From the NCBI GenBank assembly GCA_030737875.1, contig CM060909.1, forward strand, positions 30,525,659 through 30,589,658: 64,000 nucleotides of DNA, given 5' to 3'. A program made the translations under genes and the position numbers. Under the pieces are notes generated by a model. The model had not been told where the DNA came from, did no database searches, and saw only the letters and a list, made by a program, of their open reading frames with translations. The number at the start of each line of letters is the position of its first letter. Position 1 is the first letter of the stretch. The DNA comes from Allium sativum (Eukaryota > Streptophyta > Magnoliopsida > Asparagales > Amaryllidaceae). Shown piece after piece: positions 46,796 to 59,325 of this stretch.

Positions 46796-49700
46796 TCAAA
46801 GAAGTGTATGATGAATTCCAGGGTCAAAGGTGAAGTTCAGCATGTTAAAACCATTCCTCACATCAACTCTAATACTTGCTTGCAGCTGAACACTACTTTT
46901 AGCATCAGTTGGATTGAATACTCGACTATTTCTCTCTTTCCATATTGTATGCACATATTTCTTAAGAATGTAACAGAGAATATGCCCTGCACTTCTTTTA
47001 GCACTAGTCGTCTTATCAAATGAATGACACTCCATTTCACTTGCCTGAACATCCCTCCTCATTAAAGTTTCAGTTTCCAATTCATCCCACAACTGAAATG
47101 TTGTATTGCACTCAAAGAAAAGATGTTTCAGGCTTACAGAGTCAGAGTCGGATCCGCACATAACGCAAATTGGATCAATAAGCATACCTCTGTTACAAAG
47201 CTTGTCTTTAGTCAATTGAGCTTTGTTCAAGGCTTTCCATAGAAACATATTCTCTCTTGCACAATTATCTATCTTCCAAATCCTCTTTTGCCACCTACAT
47301 TTAGTCATTGCTTCATACCTAGTTAAGCAGCAGTACATGTCTCTTATTTGAAACTGCTTTTTCTTATTGGTCCATTGCGTCGTACTAGCGTTAGCACATG
47401 CAAGCTGCACTGCGCGAGCATCCTACCATAAGCAGTTCACCGCGCTCACCACGCTAGCAGGCAACTCAATAACACCATTATTGATTATTGCCCAACTTTA
47501 GCATTCATGGAAATCCCGGAGGCTATTATTTCCAAGTGTATTAGCTGTTGGCAAAGAATGAGCCCGTTCCTTGACCACAGATCATGCCACAAATTCATGT
47601 CAGAATGAGGTGTATATTGAAACTAAAATGCGACAGAAGCGTGTCCCTGAATCTGAAAATACTCCGCCACGTCCAGCTCAATTTCTGCGGAGGTTGCATA
47701 ATCCAGAAATTGTTGTTCTTTACTACTTTCCGTCTAGACCATTGTACCCAAATACTGTTGCAGTTATTGAGGAAACTGTCAATATGTTTAACAAATGCCA
47801 CCGAATTCAATTTAACTACATCTACTATCCCTAACCCACCATAACAGATCGGTCTTTCAACAATTTTAAATGTCACTAACGCTTGGTATTTCCATCGAGT
47901 TTACCTTTCCAAAGGAACCGCATAAAGGCCGTTTGAACCATTTTAACAAGTTTGGTCGGAAGAATAAAAGTCTGAGCCAATATACTTGCATGGAGAAGAC
48001 AACAACCTTAATCAAAGTAAGTGGTCTCGCCTGACTTAGGAGCCTCGATGTGTATAGCGACAATCTAGCAGTGATTTTGGTGTATAAAGGAAGACACTGA
48101 GTAGTGGTTATTTTAGCTGTTGATAAAGGAAGGCCTATGTAGTTTGTAGTATCATTATTACATGTCAATCTAGTCCTCTCTGTGATCTCACTGATTTGCA
48201 TGTTAGAGAGTCCAGCAATCTTCATTTCAGACTTGAGGAGATTCACTTTGAGACCGGTCATCTTGTAGAAGGATTCAAGGGTTTCAAAGATGGAGTTAAC
48301 CATTCTATGGTCTGGATAGCAAAATATTATTAAATCGTCCCCAAACATAAGAGAGGAGATCCATGGCTCATCACAGCGAGGATGCAATCTGAAAGTGCCC
48401 TTGTCAATTTGTTCGTTCAACATATGCGTGAGCATCTCCATTATCAAAATAAATATATATGACGACAATGGATCCCCGGCTGTATCCCTTGTTTTCCTGC
48501 AAAGATCCCGATCAGAGAGCCATTGATTATAATAGAGTAGTTCGAAGTTGAGATGCACGAGTAAATCCATCTAATAAAGTGCGGCGGGAAGTTCACGAAA
48601 CCCATAACTTTGACAATCGAATCCCACAGAAGCATGTCAAATGCTTTTATAATGTCTAGCTTGAACATAGCACAGCGGCTAATATTGCTATTGGAACATC
48701 CATTGAGAAGTTCGTGTGGGAGCAGCACATTGTCGAGAATGCTTCTTCCAGGAAGGAAAGCAGCTTGGTTTAAAGTAATTAAGGAGGGTAGTGCAATTTT
48801 CAATCTCGTAGCTCTGATTTTAGCTAGGCACTTATAGATGGTGTTGCAGCAAGAGATAAGTCTGAAGTTTGAAATTGTTGTCGCATTCTTTTTCTTGGGT
48901 ATATGCGCAATTTTGGTACAATTATAGGAGAGTTTCATATACGCTATTTCGAAAAAATGTCTCACTGCATTGCTAACCACCGCATTGATTTAGCTCCAAC
49001 ACTTCTGGTAAAAGAATGCATTAAAACTGTCAGGTCCGCACGAAGAGTTGCTGTTCAGCAAGAATATAGCAGCTTTGATTTCATCATTAGTCACTTCTTC
49101 ACACATTTTGAGATACTCTACACTAGTTAGCTTGGGTAAAATGTACGGATCAATTAAGTCAATTTCAGGAGAAAAACCGATAGTGTTACCAAGAATTGCC
49201 GTGAAGTGATTAAGGAAAGCATCCCTCAACCTGTTTGTTCGCTGTATAACCGTTGTCGTCAACAATGGTAATCAAGTTCTCTCTACACTGCTTGTCTTTT
49301 AATGATGCATGGAAGAAGGCACTGTTATAGTCGTTGTCCACTTTCCACTTAAGCCTTGCTTTCTGCTTTATCATAGCGTCCTCAATACAAAGCGCTTCAC
49401 GGTACTGTTTTACTGCAAGTGTTTCAAGATTTGAGTGCATTATGTTGTATGGATCATTCATCATAGTGACTTGAATTTCTTCTAGCTTTGTTCTCAAGAA
49501 TTTTGATTGTTTGTTGCCATTGCCAAATCTTTTACTTGCCTATTCCTTCAGAACTCCTTTAACCTCCTTCATTTTAACCTACAAAATAAACATCGGGTTG
49601 CCAAAGGTAACCCTCCCCCATGTTCCTACACAATGTCTAGGAAGTCAGGTTCATTGAACCAGTTATTAAAAAAAATAAAAGTAGAGGGTTTACGCATGGC

Positions 49701-50411
49701 GAGCCCACTGAGGTGAAGGAAAAGAGGGGAGTGGTCTGATAATAAGGGAGGCGGTTGGCTGTAAGTCATAGCTGGCCAAAAATTGAGGGATTGCGGGTTA
49801 CAGAAAGCATGGTCGATTAGCGAGAAGGTCCGAGGTCTAAGTTTCTTTTGTTATTCCAAGAAAAACATACACTGGTTCTGTTGATGCTGATCAGGTTACC
49901 TTTTTTATTGCCGTTTTGAGAGGATGAATTTCCGACAAAGAAAGCGGGTTGCCTCCAATGCGTTGAGTGACATCATAACAGCAATTAAAGTCCCCCAAAA
50001 TGATCCAAGGTTACAAAACTTGATTGAGAGAGGGGATGCTATCAAGAAAAAGTTTCCTGACATTAACAGAGTTAGCTGCATACACTACAATCAGCAAAAA
50101 GGGGGTTTGATCGTCGAGGAAGGTTGCATTGCAATGAAACATCTGGGAAGAGGATTGCAACAGGTTAAGTTGAATTTTCAGAGGGTTATACAGCAAAAGT
50201 ATCCAGTCGTAAGGAGCATCAGCAAGGTTGTGTAGGGAAAGCCATGAAGGAATAATGAATTTGGAGGCTCACAAAGTAAGGTCTTTATCAGTTTTGTTTC
50301 AAGGATGGCTAATAAATGCAGTTCCTATTCAGTAATGTGAAGTTTACATTGTTCTAATTTGGTGTCGTCGTGGACACCACTTATATTCCAAACACCAAAA
50401 GTTTTCTTCAT
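46796..50411 (-). pseudogene. L1 ORF2 (endonuclease, RT, zinc-binding domain), inactivated
   Basis: The start ATG at 50409-50411 lies 10 bases from the end of ORF1. Domains in order are: endonuclease with KTFGVWNISGV at the start, AILETKL, WIILGDFNCCYDV (about 50010-49970) and LLSDHSPLFLHLSG (about 49750-49710); a linker with AFFHASLKDKQCRENLITIV; RT with NSSCGPDSFNAFFYQKCW, AAFLPGRSILDNV, MFKLDIIKAFDMLLW (motif A), TRDTAGDPLSSYIF (motif B) and SLMFGDDLIIF (motif C); GGLGIVDV (about 47830); and a zinc-binding C-terminus with ENMFLWKALNKAQL, CVMCGSDSDSVSLKHLFFEC and WDEL (46796-47410). Multiple frameshifts and stops, mainly in the endonuclease and RT, divide it into at least seven pieces. Confidence 0.88.
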
Positions 50412-50420
50412 TAATTAAAC

Positions 50421-52134
50421 CTAAGGAGGTATAGAAAGTCCCTTTCTCTTACTTCTTAGTCCGTACTCTCGGTGTACAACGGCAGAAGTGCTCTTCTTTT
50501 TACCTCGGTTAGACTGGCAAGTAATAGGAGTGAAGGAGTCAGCCGGAGGTGATTTGAACACAAGGGGAGGTGTTAAATTGGAGTATAGGTTTAAGCTAGG
50601 AGGAGGCATGACATTACCGAGGGGTGTTGACAGGTTAACTGGAGATTTAAGGTGGTGCAGTGAGTTGTTTGACGTGGGATTATGCATGGAGATTAGGTCT
50701 GGAGGTTCATATTCTTGGTTTCCATGTGCATATGTTTGCAAAGCTACATTAGCTTTTAATGTTTCTGCATCCATTTGCATAGTTCCTTGGTATTTCTTTT
50801 CCGAATTATTCACTTCCAGTGTGGCTTCTACACACAAACTGTTTTCACTTTCTTTAATGCTTTCCGCCAACCCCCCTTCTCGTACTGTATCATTAATCAT
50901 ATCATAAAGTCTTATAGATTCTCCCAATTCGTCTTCATTGCCTGTATCACTCACATTTAATTGACTAACCACAAAAATGGTTTCATGTTACAATGGGCAC
51001 GGTTGCATTAACTCTTCTACAGTAGGTATTGCTATTTCATTTGTATCCTCTAACTGCATTTCTTCTAATTCTGCTATAAAGTGCAATTCCTTATCTTCTT
51101 CATTTGTGTTTTGAGCTATTTCTCCTTCTTCTATAACATCAAAACTGTTACTACCTTCTATCGCCTTTTCTTTCCCTTTCACGCTGGCATTACGTTCTTC
51201 AGTCACATTAACCGCGGTTCCTTTAGTTTGAGTTGTTTCCTTTGGTTTATACCTTTTATTGTTAACAATTTTTCACCTTTGATACTTGTTTCTGGCCACT
51301 ATGTTTGATTTAAAGATGACTTGCTCTCTCACTTGAGTTGTTTGCCTTGAGAATTCTCGCCCCTTACTCTGTTCTGCTTCAAAGTTATTCATCTCAGATG
51401 GTACACAATTGTCACTGTTTGACCAAACGATTTACATTTAACGCAAATTGCCTATTTCCACACGTATTCTACGTATATCCTCTGCACTCCTCCCTCCGGA
51501 GTCTTAACTAAGAAGTCATTGACCAGTTTTTTGTTCGGTTTAATTTCGATTAAGCACTTCACATATTGGATTCTCTCCCTGCTTTCAGTTTTAACATCCA
51601 TACATAACAAATTTCCTAGTATACAGCTAATCCAATTAATCCCAAAATTCGACGAAGAAAATATTGGAATGTTGTATAGTTTAACCCAAACCGGTACGGA
51701 CTTGATGTTGCCGCGTACATTGCTAATTGAAGGGTCATATGACTTAATTATGAACAATTTATTATACATGATTATAGGGTCTTCTTGTTAAACTCTTATT
51801 TTGTCTTCTTCACACGTGAATTCAAAGAGAAATAGCACCCCATCAGATCTTACATTAATAGTACCTTTAAGTCTCCATATAGGCAATAACTTGCTGATCA
51901 CGGCAGAATACGATAAGGGTTTATCTAAGAAGAATCCCACTAGAAATTCTTGCAAAACTTCAATTCCAGATTCGGTTAATCCATCAACTAGCTCCAGAGC
52001 ACCATCTACAATCACAGGGGTGATGTCAATAGCATTGTACTTACCATCGTTCATCAGTTTCTGCTTAAACATGATTTTATAATCAAGCAGATCAAACATA
52101 TGTGTTAATGGAGTTGCTAGCAGCACCATCTCTT
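50421..52134 (-). pseudogene. L1 ORF1 (DUF4283 with zinc knuckle), inactivated
   Basis: The N-terminal piece (51788-52138) contains FLVGFFLDKPLSYSAVISKL and IWRLKGTINVRSDGVLFLFE, the DUF4283 core found in plant L1 ORF1 proteins. After a stop, 51452-51769 gives MYNKLFIIKSYDPSI, VPVWVKLYNIPIFSSSNFGI and a C-terminal AICVKCKSFG. That knuckle reads C-x2-C-x4-Q-x4-C once a frameshift is allowed, so its conserved His is Gln. The acidic middle (50988-51206, EEGEIAQNTNEEDKE) and the basic end (50421-50972, RGKKKSTS..YGLRSKRKG) follow after another break. The protein normally binds LINE RNA. The insert begins close to the natural N-terminus. Confidence 0.85.
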
Positions 52135-53882
52135 CCAAGAGGGAATTGAGGCAGGGAGACCCTCTTTCTCCACTCCTATTTGATTTGGCGGCAGATGTTT
52201 TCTCTCAAATCCTAAAGATCAGATGTAGCAATGGCATAATTAAAAGCTTTGGAAGTAAGCACGTTGTTGGGGGTATCAACTCTTTACACTATGCTGATGA
52301 TACTATAATTTTAGTAGCCCTGAATGTAAATATATTGTTGCACTTAAATTTTTGTTGTATGCTTTTGAGAGTTTATCAGGTTTGAAAATTAACTTTCATA
52401 AAAGCAACATGCACACTCTCGGTTGTAATGAAGAGTTAAGAAAAAGTTGTGTGGCACTCCTCAATTGCAAGGAGGAAAAGTTCCCACTTAACTATCTTGG
52501 TATGTGCATACAACCAAAGAAGTTGGTGAAGAAAGATTGGCAACATCTCATTGACGAAGTTGATGTCAGACTAGCTAGATGGAAAGGAAACTCTCTCTCA
52601 AGAGCGGGAAGATTAGTGATGGTGAATTGGGTGCTCTCTTCGTTGCCTTTATACTGTCTATCATTTTTCAAATGTCCTGGATGGGTTATTAACAAAATTG
52701 ATGCACTTAGATGAAACTTCTTCTGGACCTAAGATAAAGAGACCAAAAAGCTCAGTTGTCTTGTAAATTAGGATCAAGTTTGCAAATCCAAGGATCAGGG
52801 AGGCTTGGGTGTTCTTAACTTGAAACATATGAATTCTTCTCTTCTTTGCAAATGGTTATGGGCTATGATCAGTGACAAAAAAGCTTTCTAGAAAGAATGG
52901 GTAGTTAATACTTGTTATGATGGTAGATTTGATTGGAATCGCGACTCATCACATTGCTCTTTTTTCTGGCGAGGAGTTATGAGTAATTTACATTGGATCA
53001 AAATGGGTACAAAGATTGTTGTGCGAAGTGGAGCCAATGTTTCTTTTTGGTATGACTGTTGGCTAATTCCTATACCTTTTAAGGATGAATCTGAGGACTT
53101 TTTTGAAATTGCTAGTAAAAGATTATCCACCATTGGTGAAATGTACAATTCGGAAGTTGTTAGATTTAAATGGAAATTAAAATTTTGCATAATTATAACA
53201 GGAAATGCTCTCTACCAGTTATGTCATCCGTTCAGGATTCTTGAAAATACTGTCTTACGTGAAGAGGATGATGAATTTGTTTGGAAATTGGAAGGGGATA
53301 AAAATGTTTTTCGTGTTGGCAGTTTGTATAAGAGAATGAACTTTAATGGAAGAAGATGGACGTGTTTTGATGATATGCGGAGCTTTTCTTCAGTTATAAT
53401 GAAAGTAAGATTCATATGTCGATTATAATGCATAGGAGGTTGAACACCATCAGTTCTTTGCATTAAAAAGGCTTGGCTTTAACTGATGGTTGTGCTTTTT
53501 GTGATGAGGCTGAGAAGACTACATCCGTTTATTCTGTCACTATGACTTTGCATTTTACATGTGGACGAAGTACATGGTGTTTCTTCATCTTAATCTTGAT
53601 CGGGGAGAGTATATCAGAGATCAGTTTAATTTTTGGCAATACGTATTCCCTTCCCTTGACAACATGCCCAACCACCAATTGTTTGTTTTGTTGAATTTTG
53701 CTTACACTTGGATGTTATGGCATGAACGTAACTGTAGAAAATTCAAGTTCCGAAGACGTACGGCTTATAAAATCATTTACATCATTCTTAAATATGTTTT
53801 CATGTGGGAAGGCAAGGATAGCTGCAAATATGTGGATATAATTGCTGCTAGAGTACATGATCATAAACGTTCTAGAGATTAG
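52135..53882 (+). pseudogene. L1-type LINE ORF2, 3' segment
   Basis: Continuation of the plus-strand L1 after the antisense insertion. It contains LRQGDPLSPLLFDLAADVF (motif B, 52146), INSLHYADDTIIL (motif C with the catalytic DD), a frameshift near 52350, then LSGLKINFHKSNMHTLG, FPLNYLGMCIQPKKL, RLARWKGNSLSRAGRLVMVN and, with stops at about 52715 and 52890, QGGLGVLNLKHMNSSLLCKW. 52979-53428 is the linker (KIVVRSGANVSFWYDCWL) and 53400-53882 the zinc-binding C-terminus in shifted frames (GCAFCDEAEKTT; WMLWHERNCRKFK). At least five disabling changes. Confidence 0.87.
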
Positions 53883-54016
53883 TTCATTGCTGATGCGATA
53901 AAGACTTAACAGTGCTGCCATACTTTATGCTCTTTCGCTAGTACTATGTATTATGTCTATGTTGTCTATGCTTTTGTTCTTTTTGGGCGCACTGTTGTAT
54001 TTTCATGCTGGGATTT
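53883..54016 (+). other. L1 3' UTR, first part
   Basis: T-rich sequence after the ORF2 stop, with GCTTTTGTTCTTTTTGGGCG and GTTGTATTTTCATGCTGGGA, typical of L1 3' UTRs. It is interrupted by the TRIM at 54017 and appears to continue from 54508 (TTTTTGTTAGTTCTTGTAAA) to about 54650. Confidence 0.6.
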
Positions 54017-54228
54017 TGTAACAACCCGAATTCCGGCGAACCATTTTTTTTTCAAAAACCTAAACACCACTAAGTCCCACATCGTGGAAGCCTGTGTGAA
54101 GTGGGTACTTATATAGTAAATCCCATCTCTTACTAACACCGAGGCCTTTTGAGGAACAAAACCCCACACCTATACAGTTGCTAAGTTGGGGACAATATCT
54201 TGCGTGAACGGAGGTGCGGGCTATCTAG

Positions 54229-54240
54229 TGGTATCAGAGC
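54229..54240 (+). other. Primer-binding site of the TRIM (initiator tRNA-Met)
   Basis: TGGTATCAGAGC immediately follows the 5' LTR, complementary to the initiator tRNA-Met 3' end. Confidence 0.9.
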
Positions 54241-54324
54241 CAATACCCAATCGGAATTGTGGCTCCTGTGTGGACCACAGCGCTTGGGTGAGGTGTTTGT
54301 GAGCTAACGGGGACGTTGGTCTCT

Positions 54325-54338
54325 GTAAGAGGGGAGAA
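54325..54338 (+). other. Polypurine tract of the TRIM
   Basis: GTAAGAGGGGAGAA directly abuts the TG of the 3' LTR. Confidence 0.85.
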
Positions 54339-54507
54339 TGTAACACCCCTAAGTCCCACATCGTGCAAGCCTGTGTGAAGTGGGTACTTATATAGTAGAT
54401 CCCATCTCTTACTAACGCCGAGGCCTTTTGAGGAACAAAATCCCACATCTATACGGTGACTAAGTTGGGGACAATATCTTGCGTGAACGGAGGTGCGGGC
54501 TGTTACA

Positions 54508-54819
54508 GGTTTTTGTTAGTTCTTGTAAATGCTATGTACATATAAGTATTATGTTGCTTCGGACTATGTAGCTCTGTACTTGAAGGTTATTTATATGAAG
54601 GCGTAATGCAGAGATTCACCACCTTTTGCTTGTAGAAATTATACTATTAATTAATTTAAATGGAGAATTAATGGGAATCGATTAAAGAGAGAATTGTGTT
54701 TTAAGTGACCAAGTGAACTGCTTTAATTGGGGTTTGAGTATTTGGTTAGATTAATTTATTTCCAAGTAATATATTGAAATAGCTTAACAAATATTTATCT
54801 AAATTTTATTAAGAGTTTA
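54508..54819. other. End of L1 3' UTR and short spacer
   Basis: 54508-54650 looks like the remaining L1 3' UTR. No clear poly(A) remains. 54651-54819 is AT-rich spacer with no feature seen. Confidence 0.45.
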
Positions 54820-56029
54820 TGTAACATCATAGATTTTTGGCCATTTAAATTGGAATATTTAAATCTGTTTTATATATTATATTAAGAATATAATGGATTT
54901 TATATCAAATTTATTTTATAAATGGAGATTTCGTCGTATAGATTGTAAGATTTGTCCGAATCAAATTTTCAAATAGTCGCTATAGAATCGTTCATCGACC
55001 GTAATAGTTTATTTGAAATAACTGCATACTGTATTCGAATTTAGACAAGGTTCTTTTGAGATGTAGTGTTAATTTAATTTTTAGAATTTTACTGTAGTTT
55101 TTAATTAATTAGATACGCAACTTTTTATTTGGAGTATTTTGCACCCTGTATCAGTATTTTGGGGTTTCATAATATAAGGTAACCTACCGATATTATTATA
55201 TTTTTGGGATCGTGGGACATTGCTCGACACAATGGTGTATTTATTTTCATTAAGTAAGGTCAGTGTTTTGCGGTGCGTAAATTTTACGATAGAGTAAATA
55301 GCGGTACATATTTATTAACTGTGTACCGAATAAGTAAAACATGTGAATAGCTTACCAATTAAGTAACTTAATGAAATAATGGCGTAACCTATATCTTTAA
55401 TCCTAGCCTACCTTGAGCGTTCCCATCAAAAACTGGGCACTGTCTTTTTAAATCAATGGCTTACGCTATATTTAAGTACCGTATTTTCAAACTTTTAGTC
55501 TGCCTAGTGGCTGCCAATGTATGGTTCCTTTCATCAAGATTTGAAAACATGCTGCACTGTCCATCTCTAATTTCTGGAGCCTACTGTATCTATCTTTTTC
55601 TTCCTACATTTTTCCTAATTTAAAAACCAATGCGATAAGGTACAAAGCTAGCAAAACCTACCTATATTGGCACAACTATTTGAATGGAAAGAAAAGAGGG
55701 CACAGACCAGCTATCTTCCCCATTATACAAATATTTTAATCCAACCAAGATTTGTTATGAACAGCTACTGAAGTGAAAGCTGAATTTACAATACTCTGCA
55801 AATCTAAAGCCAAGGCTACAGTTATTTAATTTTTTTCACACAGGCTACCTTATGGACGAATAGTCCTCATCAAACTAACACATTAACGAAGGCCTACTGA
55901 TGTGTATACAATCACTGCACACTGTCTGTTCTTATATCCTGAAAAGCCATAACACTGCATCTCCATTCCTCTACACTGCATGGCTACAAAGTAGGACTTG
56001 AAGTTGTTCTTATCCTCTTTAGTTCCATG

Positions 56030-56042
56030 TGTATAAATAGAG
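56030..56042 (+). promoter_or_regulatory. Predicted TATA box of LTR F
   Basis: GTGTATAAATAGAGGG, the strongest TATA match among the giant LTRs on the plus strand. A start site is expected near 56065. Confidence 0.6.
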
Positions 56043-59000
56043 GGTCCATCTCCTTGCTCCAGGAACCAAAACTGAAAACGTAAATCACCCTTATAATCCC
56101 AACGCACGTAAACAAACCGAAAAATGAACCACACGCAGTTTATATAATCAAAACATGTTTCACTAGAAGCTTTAGACGTAGCTCGTCTTCAGTCCGGTGC
56201 CAAGTTTTCGAAAAATCTTCCAGTAACCTTTTAATTTCCGCGTTATTCTTTGGTTACAGCGAGACCAAAGTTCGGTTGCATGGTTTTGGGTTTGGCCAAG
56301 GAGTTTTGGGTGTGGGAAACTCGAAGTGGATGGATCTGAGTGGGTCGACCTTATCGACGAGGTGATTTGGATGACGAGCTGAAGGAGGGGATGGAAGTGA
56401 GAACAGATGTGGCTTTAAATGAGGGGACGAAACCAAACAGAATGGGGAGAAGAGAAACATGGAGGAGGAGGAGGAGTATTTCGGTTATGAAGTGGTGCAT
56501 GTGGGTGGGGTCTGGTCTTGACGAGGAGAAGAGAACTGGAGCGGGAGCAGATGTCCGGGTAGGTGCGGTTCATGGCGAAGAGGAACTGTACGGAGGAGGG
56601 GGTGTTGTTTCAGGTATTAGCAGGTAAAAGGGATGGAAGGTGACACTACTTCTATAATATGCCTCTTTGCCTAATTTAGTTTAGCGCAGACTGCCTAATC
56701 TACTCTTAGTTATGATTAAGTGTTATTAGGTATTCCTAATCAATGTGTTTATTGTCTTAAGCCTGAGATTAGCGAACAGTGCATAGATTATCTAAGTTAA
56801 TAATATATATTAACGTAAGCATGGGTTAGGAATATTATGTAGTAAATGCCTAGATAATACAATAACATGGACTAGGAGGGTTTAAACATGTCCAGTTTAC
56901 TTTAACGTGACCGATCACTTGATTAACTTGACTGGGAATTATTTATTGTGCTTAAATATATATAGTGGCACCTAACCCAAGTACCCTGTACAACGTGGAC
57001 TTCTGGGATGTTTGAAAATGTGACTGGGTAAAACGTTTTCATGCCTAGTAAAGAATTAAAGCATCGTTGATTAGTAATTAAGGTTAATCATATATGTATA
57101 TGGTATAGATAATATTATTTAATAGATAAATAATGTATTTAATTTAGAACGTTGTTATACAGCAATGAAATTGGATAAAACAAGCGAAGTCGAAAGCGGG
57201 TCGATGAACACAATACGATGAAGCTGGTTCAGTCAGAGTGGGTAGCTACAGAGATTTGTTTTAATTAAATTAAACGCTGTTTAATTTAATTGAAATGAAC
57301 TTTTCCAATGACAGATGATAATCAAGGTGAGTTCAACTCACTCAGTTTACCCATCTTATATTTTATATAGGTTGGGTTTAATTATTTGTGTGCTATGGTT
57401 GCTAGATGTTTGATGGATGCTGAATACATTTGACTGAACTGACTAAATTAAACGTTTGTTTAATTTAAACCAAATCGTTATTTTTAACGATTTACTCCAA
57501 CTGAGGTAACTTACCTCATTGGTTACGTTTATAAAAATATAAACGTATAAAATTTAAGTACGGACGTTTGGATTGCTGTTATTGCTGACTGTTGAACATT
57601 ATAATGTTATTCTGTTCTAACGTATTTGGGTGCAGGGAAAATAGGTTGGAGGGATCCAACTGGATTACTCAAAATTTATTGTTTATTTTCATATCATAAT
57701 TATATGAACTGTTTAACCAGTCTGATTAGATGGTTGCTTTGATCGTTGATTGTTGAATATAAATTCAACGTTTGTTGTGGTTAACCAATGAGAACATACG
57801 GGTTGGGTAACTAGCAGCAGATGGCCTAACAATAAATCGTTTTATGAAATGTCGATTTTTTGTCAGATTAATCAACAGAAGTGAAGTTATAAAAGTCGCT
57901 TTATAACTAAAGATGGTTTTGAATTCTATTATTTTGAATTATGGTTTATAAAGAAGGAGATTAATCTTTATTATTTATCAATTAGGTTTATAAGAAATTA
58001 TTAAATAGTTATAAAGTAAATTTGTATGTAAATAAGATATAAAAGCGTGTAAGTAGAAATTTATTTAACGATGTATTAACTGGGATGAAGTGTTGGACAG
58101 GGATTGAATAGAAATTGATTATCATTATAATCAAAGTAAGTGGGATTAAATTAATTAATTATATTATTTGTTATTTTAAATGAAGGGGTCAATTGAAATG
58201 GATTAGCTTGTAGATTTGATAAGCTGGATAGATCGAGTGCCTAAGTGAGAATAGATTATCAAATTTCTGTTTAATGGAAATTGTTAACGATAAGGTAAAT
58301 CATGTTTTTAAGATTGAAATTTATTACTAATCAAGTAATGATCTTGGAAATTGACTAATGGAGGTTAATGAGATCATAAAGCATTGTTAAATAAGTTTTA
58401 AAAAGGGTATTTATATAAGTAAGATTTAATTTTAATTCTCCTTGAAATTCTACTAAATAGAATTTGATATTGAAAACCAAGTTTATTTGAAAATAGCGTA
58501 AATAGTTCAGTTATGGAAATGAGTTAATAAGATGTAAACTTTGATATGATTTATGGGGTAAAATGAAAGGTTTATGAAATGAGAATCGAAGCAAGGACCC
58601 AAACCGAATAAAATTCCAAAATCTATGTTAGGCAAAGATGTTAAGAACCATGGTTATGGGGTAAGTTGTAAATGGTTTCAATGATTTAACGAATGATGAA
58701 TGGAAAGGAAATTCAGAAGTGTACAAATATAAATTGGAAATCGAAATAGAAACCAAATGGCATCAAAGTGGGTTGGGCGAATTAAGATTAGAAGTTGATC
58801 TGAAATCGAGTATTTTAAATAAGGGTTACTTAATATTTAAATTAAGTTAAAAGGTGAAGTTTAAAATAAGATTTCCAAGAAAGGATATGATATTGAAACA
58901 GTGTTTGGAACAGGTGGTAAATGAAGTATGTTGAGTAATTAGTGAAAGAGGATTTTTTGTTGATAAACTGCTACCTTTCTGAGGATAAGGATGTTGTTAA

Positions 59001-59325
59001 TTCAAGGTCTGAGAGGTAAATAAAATACCCCAACTTGAACGACTTCATGATTATCAAAGAATGATATTAGATTAGAAACAAGAGTAGTCAAGGGAGAGAA
59101 AAGTTTGAAATTCGAGGAATGGTATTATAAAATAAAGTTTGAAATGTTTCAAGTTGAATGAGATGATTTTGAATATTACACTATTTTTGAAATAAGAAAT
59201 AAAAAGCTTTGTTTCAAATAAGTTTTAGAGAATTCGATTAATGATGGAAAAATCAAAGAGGCCAAGTGATGCTGAATAATGAACCAATACATATATTTTA
59301 TTTTTATGGATGAATGTTTGTTTAC

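Larger units (their letters stand above)
46673..52134 (-). mobile_element. Near-complete antisense L1-type LINE inserted in the plus-strand L1
   Basis: A 5.46-kb insert carrying, on the minus strand, ORF1 (DUF4283, zinc knuckle), ORF2 (APE endonuclease, RT, zinc-binding C-terminus) and a 3' UTR with AATAAAG (46689-46695). The host L1 protein is interrupted between GQRG and LRQGDP, and the junctions carry similar sequences, CCAACGGGGTTGAG (46658-46671) and CCAAGAGGGAATTGAG (52135-52150), read as a diverged target duplication. No poly(A) run remains at the 3' end. Both reading frames have several stops and frameshifts, so it is inactive. Confidence 0.85.
54017..54507 (+). mobile_element. TRIM inserted in the L1 3' UTR
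   Basis: 5' LTR 54017-54228, primer-binding site 54229-54240, polypurine tract about 54325-54338, 3' LTR 54339-54507. The LTRs share AAGTCCCACATCGTG, GAAGTGGGTACTTATATAG, GAGGCCTTTTGAGGAACAAA and GTTGGGGACAATATCTTGCG with few differences. The 3' LTR lacks about 43 bases that the 5' LTR has near its start, between short AACA repeats. Flanks GATTT and GGTTT look like a target duplication with one change. The internal region is only about 110 bases and non-coding, so mobility must depend on another element's enzymes. Confidence 0.9.

Noticed and set aside
49924..50235. 103-residue plus-strand frame
   Set aside because: It is antisense to the endonuclease domain of the minus-strand L1 (GDFN and SDHSPL motifs are on the minus strand).
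54017..54507. Cassandra-type TRIM with 5S promoter
   Set aside because: No 5S rRNA-like internal promoter sequence is visible in the LTRs.
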